The notes beneath the pieces were generated by a model. It did not search any database and was not told the origin of the DNA. It worked only from the letters and a program-made list of their open reading frames with translations. 64,000 nucleotides of DNA from contig JAJEKV010000099.1 in the NCBI GenBank assembly GCA_021234155.1, positions 3,779,635 to 3,843,634 on the forward strand, in the 5' to 3' direction. A program made the position numbers and the translations under genes. This DNA comes from Isoetes taiwanensis (lineage: Eukaryota; Streptophyta; Lycopodiopsida; Isoetales; Isoetaceae). Of the stretch, positions 42,011 to 54,600 are shown piece after piece; the first letter of the stretch is position 1, and each line of letters begins with the position of its first letter.

Positions 42011-43164
42011 TGCTTCATCTTTATAATCGCTTCATGTTGGTCGTTGGTGAAGGGAATATGCCACGCCATATTCCCTCTCCAAGAACCACAACCGTTGAGC
42101 AAAAATAAAGATGGGGTCAAACCCCATTTTCCACCTCAGCACATAGTTTTCAAACTATAATAGAAGTCAATCTACGCTATACAGTCGCCCTACAACAGCA
42201 ACAAAATTGCAACAACACATACAGAATTGCAAGAATATATAAAAATAGCCCTACCAGATCCTCTGTGTCATTCACAAGCATGAGCTCATCCACATATACG
42301 ACATCCAACCATAAGAACCTGAAAATGGACAAAACAAAGGGCAATGCAAATCTAGCAAAACAATTGGGGATGATTCAGCAAAATAATTGGGGATTTGAAA
42401 CCCCTGCCATGAGATGGTAGTATCAATGCCTTGCCATGAAAAGCAATGAATACTGTTGCAATTTCTAGAATCATCACTATTGCAACAACAGAAGGACTAC
42501 CATGGCAAAAAAATATGGAAAGAAAATGACTACGTCACTTTGCTCATCTGATACTCCGCTTCCTCAGAGCTTGATACATGCTAGATGCAAAAAGAATCAT
42601 GCAATAATCTTGCTTTGATGCAGGAAGAATCATGCAACAATCTCGCTTTGCCAGATTGTGGAACAAAAATGCATCAAAGGAAGGGGTTTTTGGGAAGGGG
42701 TTATAATTCTGGTGACAGCCATAGAGATATTGAAGCATTGTAAGCTCCACAACGTAGGATTCCTTCATAGTCCAAATATGGACTCATCGGAGCTCCACGA
42801 ATCTGCCTTTTCTAAAAACTCTCTTTCTGATGGCTGAAATCTGGCTTGGACTGAAACTAAAAGAGCCGATACCTGCTTAGAATCGGCATTGGTTCTTCTG
42901 CATTCTGTCTAACTCTGTTTCTTGGTGAAACCCCACTGCCATATCCATGCCGCCCTCCCTTGCTCTGCTCCATCGAGCCCACACGCCCACGAACCCATCG
43001 CCAGAACATCACTTCTAAAAAGGAAAATCCTTCGTCCTAGCCAGATCGATCATTGCTATCCCAAAACCTAATTTCTGACGTCAGAATAATACTCTTTAGC
43101 CATACGAATACCCCCCTTCCAAAATATTTATGCCAACCCAAATCAACAATTGCCCAAGATAAAC
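42011..43164 (+). other. 1.15-kb segment present only in copy B
   Basis: Sequence on both sides (GGCCAAT before, GAAGCAATAGTTG after) is close together in copy A (40287-40310), so this is probably an insertion in B or a deletion in A. It has a 9-bp-stem hairpin (GGGAATATG...CATATTCCC, 42053-42076). No target duplication or gene is seen. Confidence 0.5.
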
Positions 43165-43244
43165 ATAACTGAAGCAATAGTTGAATGGTCAATATTTTAG
43201 AATAATTGTTGTACCTCCACGATAATTCAAGAAATTCAAAGAAA

Positions 43245-43330
43245 TGCTAGAGTAACTCAGTTCGGGGGGGGAGTCCTATGAAGTGGTATTTCATTCAATG
43301 TGGATTAAGAGAAGGGACTCACAAAGGACA
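43245..43330 (+). repeat. Dispersed repeat, copy 2
   Basis: Counterpart of 2395-2485: AAAGAAATGCTAGAG, G run, TATTTCATTCAATGTGG. Confidence 0.5.
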
Positions 43331-44520
43331 AAAAACCGGCCGATAGGCTTGTCATTCATCACAGCAGCAGTATACAATGTTTGAAGAATAGAGAATAAAG
43401 AGGGGTAGCCGACCATAGGAACAATATCGGGCTACCCCAGAAACAAAAGAAATGGGCACAGGCAGTATAGAAGGGTAATGGCGACAACTTCTCATCGGGA
43501 TAAAAAAACCCCGCCCTTTCGGGTTTTTGAGGAAAACCCTAATGAGAAATGGTCGCCAGCAACCTTAAATGTGTTGCCTGGAGAACCGAAGGAGATGGGT
43601 CGATGGCGAAGCCAAAAAAAGCAGGACCTCTGAAGATGGCATAAAACCTGCAAGCAACACAAAGAACTCTAAAAAACACCTGTGAATGGTTAGAGAAAAT
43701 CAAACATGTAGCAGAAAAAGAGAGCGGCACCCAATAGGGTGGAGAACAGCATCACCCAACGGGTGGAGAACAATTATGTAAAAAGAAATATGTTACACAC
43801 GGATGGTCAAAACTGAACAAAAACAATAGACGAACTCAAAATAACATATAAGGGCGGGTAGGGTGGGAAGCAACGGACAAGGAAAGAGATGCTGCTGTGA
43901 GAAGACGCTGATAACGAGCCACAAGAAGGACGAGCACATATATAGCTGCACGTCTCTTCCCAAAATAACGATCTGAGGGCTCGGATCGATGCTATTCTGG
44001 GAAGGGACTTGCAAAGGATACAAAACCGGCCGCCTACCAGAGAACTTCCTTACCTACAAGCCCAGCCGACAGGAAACATCTAAATGGCAAGCAACATCGC
44101 AAACTACATGGCGAGAGGGAGAGACTATGTGCACGAAGAGAATAGAGCGGACATGTTGAGGCAGAAGGGGTAGAGAGGTGCGGGGGCGTGGGCCTGACAA
44201 GAGGTATATTGACGAGCCAAGGATGGTGGAGGTAAATCAACGGAGGTTGGAAGGTTAAAAATTTTTTTGGACAAAAAAGGTTATTGCGGCCTGGAGAACC
44301 GAAGGAGATGGGTCGATGGCGAAGCCGAAAAACGCAGGACCTCGGAAGATGGCGTAAAACCTGCAAGCAACACAAACAACTCTAAAAAAGACCCTTGAAT
44401 GGTTAGAGAAAATCAAACATGTAGCAGAAAAAAGAGAGGATTACCCAATAGGGTGGAGAACAGCATCACCCAACGAGTGGAAAATAATTACGTAAAAAGA
44501 AAATATGCGTCACCCTCGAG
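43305..44520 (+). repeat. Direct duplication, about 0.7-kb period
   Basis: GAGAACCGAAGGAGATGGGT starts at about 43581 and again at about 44294. The following 210 bases match with few changes. An upstream anchor (ACAAAACCGGCCG) occurs near 43329 and 44019. Middle parts differ, so one copy has been altered. No coding content is recognised. Confidence 0.8.
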
Positions 44521-44550
44521 GTGGAAATAAACAGCATCACCCGCAGGTGG

Positions 44551-44685
44551 AATATGTAGCATAATAACATGGGGTTTTCTTTGTGTTTTTGTACGCTTTT
44601 CACTAAGGTTTTCCTATGATTTCATGATATATTCAAATGGATGTACTAATGCATACATCTAGAGTGCACCATTTCTGAGCCATTG
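44551..44685 (+). repeat. Repeat module X, copy 2
   Basis: Begins AATATGTAGCATAATAACAT and ends in CATCTAGAGTGCACCATTTC. More diverged than the other two copies. Confidence 0.7.
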
Positions 44686-45459
44686 ATTTTAGCCTCTTTT
44701 TTTTCAATGGTCAACAACCAATGGCTCACAACAAAAGCCCTTTTTTTGTGCGTGTGGTGCATAATGGTCAACAACCAATGGCTTACAACAAAAGCCCTCT
44801 TTTTGTGTGTGTGGTGCATAATGGGCACATGAAGGGCTTGAAGGGCGCATGTAGTGCGTTTCCCTTGACAACACATTTCTTATCATAATGTTTGATCCAG
44901 AGCTCTGTTTCAAATGATTTTTATTGCGTTGGAAAGCCCTCTCCAAGATCTTTTTGATAGTGTATGATATGGATATGTTTGGTTAAGTTATCTATGCTAA
45001 AACAACAATTTTTCGGCCGGGTTTGGTAGGCTTTCACATCCTACCAGTTGATTAATACAGGATTGCGCTATTGGATATTGTTTTAAGGCGCATTCCGAAT
45101 GAAGCTTGCAAAAATTACCATGCATTTTTAGATTTTGAGGCAGTTATTAAGCAAATTCCAAGGCTTCTAGATCCTTGTGCTAACAAGCAGAAAAATTTCC
45201 CACTTTGGTTTCTCACCACAAGAATCCATGGAGGCCAAAACTACTGTTAAATTCCAGTTGAAAAATGTTTGTGTATGGGCGTTGCAAACTTTACGACTTT
45301 CAGAATAATAGGCTAATCTGCTCTATCTTTATGGTAACTTTTACTTATGTTCTGTTTGTTTTATTGTGATGAAATTCAAAAGCTACAGGTGATGAAAGCC
45401 TCAAATGAATTCTAGTTTTTTTCTGGTTTGAATTCTAAAATTTTTGTCACACCTTGAGG
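44686..45459. other. No gene seen; local duplication
   Basis: GGTCAACAACCAATGGCT with AAAAGCCCT is repeated at about 44708 and 44767. The remainder is AT-rich. Confidence 0.5.
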
Positions 45460-46118
45460 GGGTGGCGTCCCCTAAGGCCCCCTAGGGGCCAAAAATTTTT
45501 TAACACAAACCATTAACATCCAACATATAAAATTAAATCCCCAACACATAACAACCAACACATAACAACCATTGACATTAACAACCAACACATAACTACC
45601 ATTGACATTAATTAACACAACCATTGGGTCCAACACATTTAAATTAAAATCCCCCTTAAACCCCCTTTGGTTTGGGTGCATATTCACACCGGGGTGACGT
45701 GGGGGGCAGCGAGAGCCCTCATAATTGTATTTTTTTCGCACGAAAATCAACCCCATATAGTATTTGGCTTGAAATCTTATAGTATTTTGCGAATCTTGTT
45801 ATACAGTATAGCAAATTTTGTACTTGCATATCCCACAAACAAGGAACTTTACGTACGGTGTAGATTAAGGAATAAGGGGTGAATATGCCTATCCAACAGC
45901 TCTCGTTGCCCGGAGTCACCCCCCGTGTGAATATGCACCCAAACCAAAGGGGGTTTAAGGGGGATTTTAATTTAAATGTGTTGGACCCAATGGTTGTGTT
46001 AATTAATGTCAATGGTAGTTATGTGTTGGTTATTAATGTCAATGGTTGTTATGTGTTGGTTGTTATGTGTTGGGGGATTTAATTTTTATATGTTGGATGT
46101 TAATGGTTTGTGTTGTGG
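45460..46118. repeat. Fold-back of repeat module Y (arms of about 220-250 bp)
   Basis: The left arm 45471-45717 and right arm 45897-46118 are inverted copies of module Y, separated by about 180 bases. Shared signals include CCCCCTTTGGTTTGGGTGCAT and its complement, and repeated ATGTGTTGGTTGTTATGTG. The loop at 45828-45893 keeps a decayed match to the exon-like frame at 27204-27443. Confidence 0.85.
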
Positions 46119-46120
46119 GG

Positions 46121-46250
46121 AATATGTAGCATTATAACAGGGGTTTTTTTTTGTGATTTTATACGCGTTTTGGCATGGTTTTCATATGATTTCATGGGCG
46201 TATTATGCGAAGCATACTAATCAGTATATCTAGAGTGCACTCTGCATTTT
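46121..46250 (+). repeat. Repeat module X, copy 3
   Basis: Begins AATATGTAGCATTATAACAG immediately after module Y's right arm and ends AGTGCACTCTGC. It is closer to copy 1 (30140-30278) than to copy 2. Confidence 0.8.
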
Positions 46251-46365
46251 TATGGTCTAAATGGTTTACCCCTTTTTATTTTTATTCCTTTATTTCTTTT
46301 TATTCACTTTAGGGTTATTTTAGGTTACTTTAGGGTTCGTCGAGGTGGCCATACCTCCCACATCT

Positions 46366-46726
46366 ATGGCATCCGCCAGCATGACGGGCGTTTCCTCTTC
46401 TTCTGTCTCTGCGCCTAGTACCCATAAATGGAAATCTATCTCAGAGTCTATGAGATCTCGTAAAGTAGATAGAGACCCCGTTGCCTGTAAAAAAGAGATG
46501 GTTCAGCCTTGTTTCTGATTATAAACGAATTAGAGATTGGCAACGCCTCCCTGGGGTTGAGCCCTTTTGGCCAATGCAACCGGAAGATAGAAGGGAAAAG
46601 AAGCTGCCCTCTTGTTTCGATAAGGATATATTCAAGGAGCTTGATTCTTGGCTAAGCAGCAGGCCTGTAATCAGTCTAAGTCCTATTTTAGATTGTGAGG
46701 TTGATTTGGAAATGAGAAACAAATGA
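46366..46726 (+). pseudogene. Trihelix (Myb/SANT-like) DNA-binding protein with one frameshift
   Basis: The ATG at 46366 opens a Ser-rich start, then THKWKSISESMRSRKVDRDP. One extra A in the A run at about 46488 shifts the frame. The next frame gives KKRWFSLVSDYKRIRDWQR, then FWPMQPEDRREKKLPSCFD and DIFKELDSWL. The spaced Trp residues, the K-RW-x-L-x-x-DYK-x-IR-x-W pattern and RREKKLP-x-x-FD are typical of plant trihelix factors and of the SANT-like proteins that accompany some transposons. It follows repeat module X by 115 bases, so it may be transposon-borne. The frame ends at the start of a purine repeat. Confidence 0.65.
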
Positions 46727-47085
46727 GAAAGCATGAGAAAGAAATGAGAAAGAAATGAGAAAGCATGAGAAAGAAATGAGAAAGAATGAGGAAGAATGAG
46801 AAAGAGTGAGGAATAAAGAATGAGAAAGCATGAGGAAGAAAGAAATGAGAACGAATGAGGAAGAAAGAATGAGAAAGAAATGAGGAAAGAAGAAATATGG
46901 GAAGAAAGAATGAGGAAAGAATGAAGCATGGAAGAAGGAGGAAGAAATGAAGCATGAGGAAGAATGAGGAAGAAATGAAGCATGAGGAAGAAAGAAGGAG
47001 GAAGAATGAATGAGGCATGGAAGAATGGGAAGAAAAAAAATCAAGAACAAAGAAGAAGAGGAAGGAAAGGAAACCAAAAAAAGAG
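46712..47085 (+). repeat. Purine-only tract, degenerate GARAA/ATGAG repeat
   Basis: About 370 bases consist almost entirely of A and G with periodic ATGAG (AAATGAGAAAG, GAGGAAGAATGAG). Thymines occur almost only in ATG and pyrimidines are otherwise nearly absent. The long minus-strand frames here (Phe/Ser/Leu-rich) are artefacts of this composition. Confidence 0.9.
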
Positions 47086-47276
47086 GAAGGTTGGGCATGC
47101 ACCATTCAATCCAAAAAACCTATTCAATCTAAAAAACATGATATACTAACCTTAGAATAGTTGCTTGCAGGTAGATCAGGGTACTAGCGCCGCGGATCGC
47201 CCAAAAACCTCGAAGAAGTAGGGCAAAAAGAAGTTCCGGAAAAGCCGGCCGCCCGCGGGTTCAAAAAATCACAGAG

Positions 47277-47348
47277 CGTCGCATGCGACGTCACGTCGCA
47301 TGCGACGTTATTTCAAATCCTCGTCGCATGCGACGTCCCTGCGACGTG
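47277..47348. repeat. Isolated CACTA-type palindrome cluster
   Basis: Three copies of CGTCGCATGCGACG in 72 bases, identical to the subterminal palindromes of the 32840-39846 element. It ends TTATAGCGACGTTATT. No CACTA terminus is next to it, so it is likely a fragment of a related element abutting the satellite. Confidence 0.75.
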
Positions 47349-47489
47349 TTTTGTTATAGCGACGTTATTTTTTTTGCATCTTTTTTTTATGTGATGCTCA
47401 TTAAAGTTTGTCTTTAGGCTTATTTGAACAGTCCTGAGGCATGCATGCAGTCAATCACATTTCGGATTCTATTACTACCAGCGAAAATT

Positions 47490-48283
47490 GTATGAGCGAA
47501 GTCGAATCGCCGTTCCTGGGGACGGTCGCCCCAGGACGCTTCGCGGTTTGACAGGTTCTCCCGGACCGATCTTGGATTTTTTTGGTCCTGCTCGGAGCTG
47601 GATCCTTGAACGGAGGATTCAACGGTCGGATATATAGGGGAACTGAGCTTCGGGAGGGTGTTCATTAGCATACAGTCCCCCCAGGGGGCGGTGCCAGGAC
47701 AGACTGCCTCGAGAACGTTTTTGGGGTCCGTCTCCTGGGGACGGGACTCTCCCCTCTACTGAGGTGGCCATTCAAAGTCCTCGCCTTGTTTGACTTGGGG
47801 AAGGGTGCCAGTCATGCTTGCCCAACAACGCTGCCGCCTCGGACCGTTCTAACCCCAACGCTTTGGTGCGGACCTTATCCAAAAATTTTGGAAATTTTCC
47901 TCAGATCTTTGGTGATGACCATGGAAGCCAGCTGACCAAAAACCATAATTTAATTCCATGCCATGCATTAACTACGAATTTATGAACCATAAATGCAATA
48001 AAATGCATAACTAAAAGAGTGTGCATCGAAAAAAGGCGAGTCTTTGACCAGGGGGGCAACAAGGCGGTGCGGACACATTAAAAAAATTTCCACTTGGAAA
48101 CTATGAAGCAATCTTTCATCAAGGTACCCTTCTAGAACCTGCAACTCACAGGGTTTACGTTTCGGAGGCCCTCTCCTTGTCAGATTTGGCCGGGATCTTG
48201 CGCCGTGTCTTGACGTGGAGTGGGGGTGGTGACGCCAGAGCGAGGACCCTAAAATCCCCCCGGAAGTTGCTTGCCCCGAATTC
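47490..48283 (+). repeat. Diverged edge monomer of the satellite
   Basis: Matches monomer landmarks in order (CGCGGTTTGACA, GAACGGAGGAT, TTTGACTTGGGGAAGGGTGCC, GGGTTTACG, AAAATCCCCCCGGAAG), but with many substitutions and insertions, unlike internal monomers. It stops at GCCCCGAATT near 48283. Confidence 0.85.
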
Positions 48284-48618
48284 AGTTCATTACAAGTTAA
48301 TTATGCCATCCATGTCAAATAGCTTTAGGGAGCGGTCCGTTGAACAAGGGCATTCTCTCTATCCATATGCCTTGATACTGAAACACAACCATCATCACAA
48401 GCAACCAAATCTAACCCCCCCCCCAACCCGCACTAGTCTTTTGCTTTTCTGTAATCATTTATCTTCATTCTAGTAGTTATGATGCTTTTCTGTAATCATT
48501 TATCTTCATTCTAATAGTTATGATGCTTATATTCTCAATGCAATCTTAGACCAAGTATAACGTCCAGCGAGCCAAGGTCAACCCCAAGTACAACGATCCC
48601 ACAAACTCCATTCCTTTG
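48284..48618 (+). other. Interruption in the satellite array
   Basis: 335 bases unrelated to the monomer replace about 600 bases of the expected unit. The array resumes at GCTAACCCTTTGACC (about 48624). The interruption includes a 43-44-base tandem duplication (TTTTCTGTAATCATTTATC at about 48442 and 48485). Confidence 0.75.
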
Positions 48619-51600
48619 ACCTTAGCTAACCCTTTGACCTAGACCTTCTCCGAAAATTTCGAAAATTGGGCTGTGTCCTGGAGATGGATTAGGAATCCAG
48701 CTGGCAAAAAAATCAGAATTTATTTTCGTACAATGCATTAATTGCGAATTTATGAATGTCTTGCCACTGCAAAAGCGCCCCCCGACTTCTACTTGCCACA
48801 TCGGGAGGAGGACAGGCCCAAACTCCGCTCCGTCAGTTCCCCTTGCTCCGTATTCTCGGCTGCAGCTTCTCGGCCAGGTCCCAAGTGCAACAGACCAAGT
48901 CTCGGCCCCCAAAACGCAAACCCTTCTAGAACCTGGCAACCCACAGGGTTTACGTTTTGGAGGCCCTCTCTTGTCAGTTAGGCGGGACCTTCTTGGCGTG
49001 ACTTGGCGTGGAGTGGGGGTGTTGGCCTTAAAAGCACGGACCCTAAAATCCCGGGCTTGCTTGCCCGAATTTCCTCTCCCAAGGCCACAGGGGCCGGACG
49101 GGTGACCTCCCCTCTCCGGAATTGCGATTTGGCTCTGCCAATGGACTCAGAACGTCGACATTGCCCTGGGGACCAAGTTTCGTGGCCAGAAGACCACCCG
49201 ACCTCCAAGAAGCGCCAAAGTAGCTCACTTCCATCACACTCGTAGTCAATTGGCCTAGGATGTGGATGCGGGATCTTGTCGTGGAGGGTGAGTGTTTTCT
49301 TTCGTTTGCAAAACCGACCTTGTAACTTGCTCCCTAGGGTAATTTAAGCCATTCGGACGATTTGGCGGGGTTGATTTGCCATTCGGGGAGCCTCCCGGTG
49401 CCCGAACGACAAGACAATGCGGTTTCTACAAGGCCGACCCTCGGGGCGCCCAGCGGTTTGACAAGTTCTCGGGACCGATCTCGAATCTTTTGGGCCTTCC
49501 CAAGAGGGGCCCCCGAGCGGAGGATCCAACGGTCGGATAGGGGAACCAAGCTCCGGGGAGGGTGGTCATTAGCGTGCAGCCCTTGGGGGGCGGCTGCTAG
49601 GAAGGGGCTGCCTCGGGAACTTTTTGGATCCCGCCTCTTGGGGTCCTGGACTCTCCCCTCTTGTGAGGGATCCCCGCAAGGTCCCCGGCCTCGTTTGACT
49701 TGGGGAAGGGTGCGGCTTCGGTTGCCACCCGCAACGGGCTGCCCCGACCGTTCTAATGCTAACCCTTTGACCTAGACCTTCTCCGAAAATTTGAAAATTG
49801 GGTCTGTGTCTTTGGAGATGGATTAGGAATCCACCGCAAAAAAAATCAGAATTTATTTTAGTACAATGCATTAATTGCGAATTTATGAATGTCTTGCCCT
49901 TTTTGCAAAAGCCCCCCGACTTCTACTTGCCACATCGGGGAGGAGGACAGGCCCAAACTCCGCTCCGTCGGTTCCCCTTGCTCCGTATATTCTCCGGCTG
50001 CGGCTTCTCGGCCAGGTCCCAAGTGCAACAGACCAAGTCTCGGCCCCCAAAACGCAAACCCTTCTAGCACCTGGCAACCCACAGGGTTTACGTTTTGGAG
50101 GCCCTCTCCTTGTCAGATTCGGGCGGGACCTTGCGCCGTGACTTGACGTGGAGTGGGGTGTTGGCGCTTGAGCCGCGGACCCTAAAATCCCCCCGGAAGC
50201 TGCTTGCCCCGAATTTCCTCTCCCCAAGGCCCTGGGGACGGACGGGCGACCTCCCCTCTCCGGAATCGCGATTTGACTCCATGAATGGACTCGAGCGTCG
50301 GCGTTGCCACAGGGACCAAGTTCCGTGGCCAGAAGACCACCCGACCTCCAAGAAGCGCCAAAGTAGCTCACTTCCATCAAACTCGTAGTCAATTGGCCTA
50401 GGATGTGGATGCGGGATACTGTCGTGGAGGGCGTGAGTGTTTCTCTCTTTTGCAAAACCGACCTTGTAACTTGCTCCCTAGGGTAATTTCGCCATTCCGG
50501 ACGATTTGGCAAGGTCGATTTGCCATTCCGGAACCTCCCCGGTGCCCGAACGACAAGACAATGCGGTTTCTACAAGGCCGACCTCAGGACGCCCCGCGGT
50601 TTGACAAGTTCTCCCGGACCGATCTGGAATCTTTTGGGCCTTCCCGAAGAGGGGCCCCTGAACGGAGGATCCAACGGTCGGATAGGGGAACCGGGCTCCG
50701 GGAGGGTGGTCATTAGCGTGCAGCCCCCCGGGGGAGCGCTGCCAGGAAGGGCTGCCTCGGGAACTTTTTTGGATCCCGCCTCTTGGGGTCCGGACTCTCC
50801 CCTCTTGTGAGGGATCCCTGCAAGGTCCTGGCCTCGTTTGACTTGGGGAAGGGTGCCAGCTCGGTTGCCCTGCAACGGGCTGCCCCGACCGTTCTAATGC
50901 TAACCCTTTGACCTAGACCTTCTCCGAAAATTTCGAAAATTGGGGGATTCCATCTGGCAAAAAATCAGAATTTATTTTCGTACAATGCATTAATTGCGAA
51001 TTTATGAATGTCTTGCCACTGCAAAAGTGCCCCCCGACTTCTACTTGCCACATCGGGAGGAGGACAGGCCCAAACTCCGCTCCGTCAGTTCCCCTTGCTC
51101 CGTATTCTCGGCTGCAGCTTCTCGGCCAGGTCCCAAGTGCAGCGAGACCAAGTCTCGGCCCCCCCAAAGCGCAAACCCTTCTAGAACACGGCAACCCACG
51201 GGGTTTTACGTTTTGGAGGCCCTCTCCTTGTCCAGTCGGGGCGGGACCTTGCGCCCGTGACTTGGCGTGGAGTGGGGGTGTTGGCCTTGAGCCACGGACC
51301 CTAAAATCCCCACAGGAAGCTGCTTGCCCCGAATTTCCTCTCCCCAAGGCCACAGGGGCGGGCCGGGCAACCTCCCTCTCGGAATCGCGATTTGACTCTG
51401 CCAATGGACTCAGAACGTCGACGTTGCCCTGGGGACCAAGTTCCGTGGCCAGAAGACCACCCGACCTCCAAGAAGCGCCAAAGTAGCTCACTTCCATCAA
51501 ACTCGTAGTCAATTGGCCTAGGATGTGGATGCGGGATCTTTGTCGTGGAGGCGTGAGTGTTTCTCTCTTTTGCAAAACCGACCTTGTAACTTGCTCCCTA

Positions 51601-54600
51601 GGGTAATTTCGCCATTCCGGACGATTTGGCAGGGTCGATTTGCCATTCCGGAGCCTCCCCGGTGCCCGAACGACAAGACAATGCGGTTTCTACAAGGCCG
51701 ACCTCAGGACGCCCCGCGGTTTGACAAGTTCTCCCGGACCGATCTGGAATCTTTTGGGCCTTCCTGAAGAGGGGCCCCTGAACGGAGGATCCAACGGTCG
51801 GATAGGGGAACCGGGCTCCGGGAGGGTGGTCATTAGCGTGCAGCCCCCCGGGGGAGCGCTGCCAGGAAGGGCTGCCTCGGGAACTTTTTTGGATCCCGCC
51901 TCTTGGGGTCCGGACTCTCCCCTCTTGTGAGGGATCCCTGCAAGGTCCTGGCCTTGTTTGACTTGGGGAAGGGTGCCAGCTCGGTTGCCCTGCAACGGGC
52001 TGCCCCGACCGTTCTAATGCTAACCCTTTGACCTAGACCTTCTCCGAAAATTTCGAAAATTGGGCTGTGTGATGAAGATGGATTAGGATTCCAGCTGGCA
52101 AAAAATCAGAATTTATTTTCGTACAATGCATTAATTGCGAATTTATGAATGTCTTGCCACTGCAAAAGCGCCCCCCGACTTCTACTTGCCACATCGGGAG
52201 GAGGACAGGCCCAAACTCCGCTCCGTCAGTTCCCCTTGCTCCGTATTCTCGGCTGCAGCTTCTCGGCCAGGTCCCAAGTGCAACAGACCAAGTCTCGGCC
52301 CCCAAAACGCAAACCCTTCTAGAACCTGGCAACCCACAGGGTTTACGTTTTGGAGGCCCTCTCCTTGTCAGATTCGGGCGGGACCTTGCGCCGTGACTTG
52401 ACGTGGAGTGGGGGTGTTGACGCCAGAGCACGGACCCTAAAATCCCCCCGGAAGCTGCTTGCCCCGAATTTCCTCTCCCCAAGGCCCTGGGGACGGACGG
52501 GCAACCTCCCCTCTCCGGAATCGCGATTTGACTCTGCCAATGGACTCAGAACGTCGACGTTGCCCTGGGGACCAAGTTCCGTGGCCAGAAGACCACCCGA
52601 CCTCCAAGAAGCGCCAAAGTAGCTCACTTCCATCAAACTCGTAGTCAATTGGCCTAGGATGTGGATGCGGGATCTCTTGTCGTGGAGGCGTGAGTGTTTC
52701 TCTCTTTTGCAAAACCGACCTTGTAACTTGCTCCCTAGGGTAATTTCGCCATTCGGACGATTTGGCGGGGTCGATTTGCCATTCGGACCTCCCGGTGCCC
52801 GAGCGACAAGACAATGCGGTTTCTACAAGGCCGACCTCGGGGCGCCCAGCGGTTTGACAAGTTCTCCGGGACCGATCTGGAATCTTTTGGGCCTTCCCAA
52901 GAAGGGGCCCTGAGCGGAGGGATCCAGCGGTCGGATAGGGGAACCGGGCTCCGGGAGGTGGTCATTAGCGTCAGCCCCCGGGCGCTGCCGGGAAGGGCTG
53001 CCTCGTTAAGGAACGTTTTTGGATCCCGCTTCTTGGGGTCCGGACTCTCCCCTCTTGTGAGGGATCCCTGCAAGGTCCTGGCCTCGTTTGACTTGGGGAA
53101 GGGTGCCAGCTCGGTTGCCCTGCAACGGGCTGCCCCGACCGTTCTAATGCTAACCCTTTGACCTAGACCTTCTCCGAAAATTTCGAAAATTGGGCTGTGT
53201 GCTGGAGATGGATTAGGATTCCAGCTGGCAAAAAATCAGAATTTATTTTCGTACAATGCATTAATTGCGAATTTATGAATGTCTTGCCACTGCAAAAACG
53301 CCCCCCGACTTCTACTTGCCACATCGGGAGGAGGACAGGTCCAAACTCCGCTCTGTCAGTTCCCCTTGCTCCGTATTCTCGGCTGCAGCTTCTCGGCCAG
53401 GTCCCAAGTGCAACAGACCAAGTCTCGGCCCCCAAAACGCAAACCCTTCTAGAACCTGGCAACCCACAGGGTTTACGTTTTGGAGGCCCTCTCCTTGTCA
53501 GATTCGGGCGGGACCTTGCGCCGTGACTTGACGTGGAGTGGGGGTGTTGACGCCAGAGCACGGACCCTAAAATCCCCCCGGAAGCTGCTTGCCCCGAATT
53601 TCCTCTCCCCAAGGCCCTGGGGACGGACGGGCGATCTCCCCTCTCCGGAATCGCGATTTGACTCTGCCAATGGACTCAGAACGTCGACGTTGCCCTGGGG
53701 ACCAAGTTCCGTGGCCAGAAGACCACCCGACCTCCAAGAAGCGCCAAAGTAGCTCACTTCCATCAAACTCGTAGTCAATTGGCCTAGGATGTGGATGCGG
53801 GATACTGTCGTGGAGGGCGTGAGTGTTTCTCTCTTTTGCAAAACCGACCTTGTAACTTGCTCCCTAGGGTAATTTCGCCATTCCGGACGATTTGGCAGGG
53901 TCGATTTGCCATTCCGGAGCCTCCCCGGCGCCCGAACGACAAGACAATGCGGTTTCTACAAGGCCGACCTCAGGACGCCCCGCGGTTTGACAAGTTCTCC
54001 CGGACCGATCTGGAATCTTTTGGGCCTTCCCGAAGAGGGGCCCCTGAACGGAGGATCCAACGGTCGGATAGGGGAACCGGGCTCCGGGAGGGTGGTCATT
54101 AGCGTCTGCAGCCCGGGGCCGCCGGGAAGGGCTGCCTCGGGGAACTTTTTTGGATCCCGCCTCTTGGGGTCGGACTCTCCCCTCTTGTGAGGATCCACGC
54201 AAGGTCCTGGCCTCGTTTGACTTGGGAAGGGGTGCCAGCTCGGTTGCCACAGCGGGCTGCCCCGACCGTTCTAATCTAACCCTTTGACCTAGACCTTCTC
54301 CGAAAATTTGAAAATTGGGCTGTGTGCTGGAGATGGATTAGGATTCCAGTGGCAAAAAAATCAGAATTTATTTTAGTACAATGCATTAATTGCGAATTTA
54401 TGAATGTCTTGCCAGCTGCCAAAAAGCCCCCGACTTCTACTTGCCACATCGGGAGGAGGACAGGGTCAAACTCCGCTCCGTCGGTTCCCCTTGCTCCGTA
54501 TTCTCGGCTGCGGCTTCTCGGCCAGGTCCCAAGTGCAGCAGACCAAGTCTCGGCCCCCAAAAGCGCAAACCCTTCTAGAACACGGCAGCCCACGGGGGTT

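Noticed and set aside
46519-47105. Minus-strand Phe/Ser/Leu-rich frames of 136-154 codons resembling membrane proteins
   Set aside because: They are translations of the purine tract read on the pyrimidine strand, where stops are rare.
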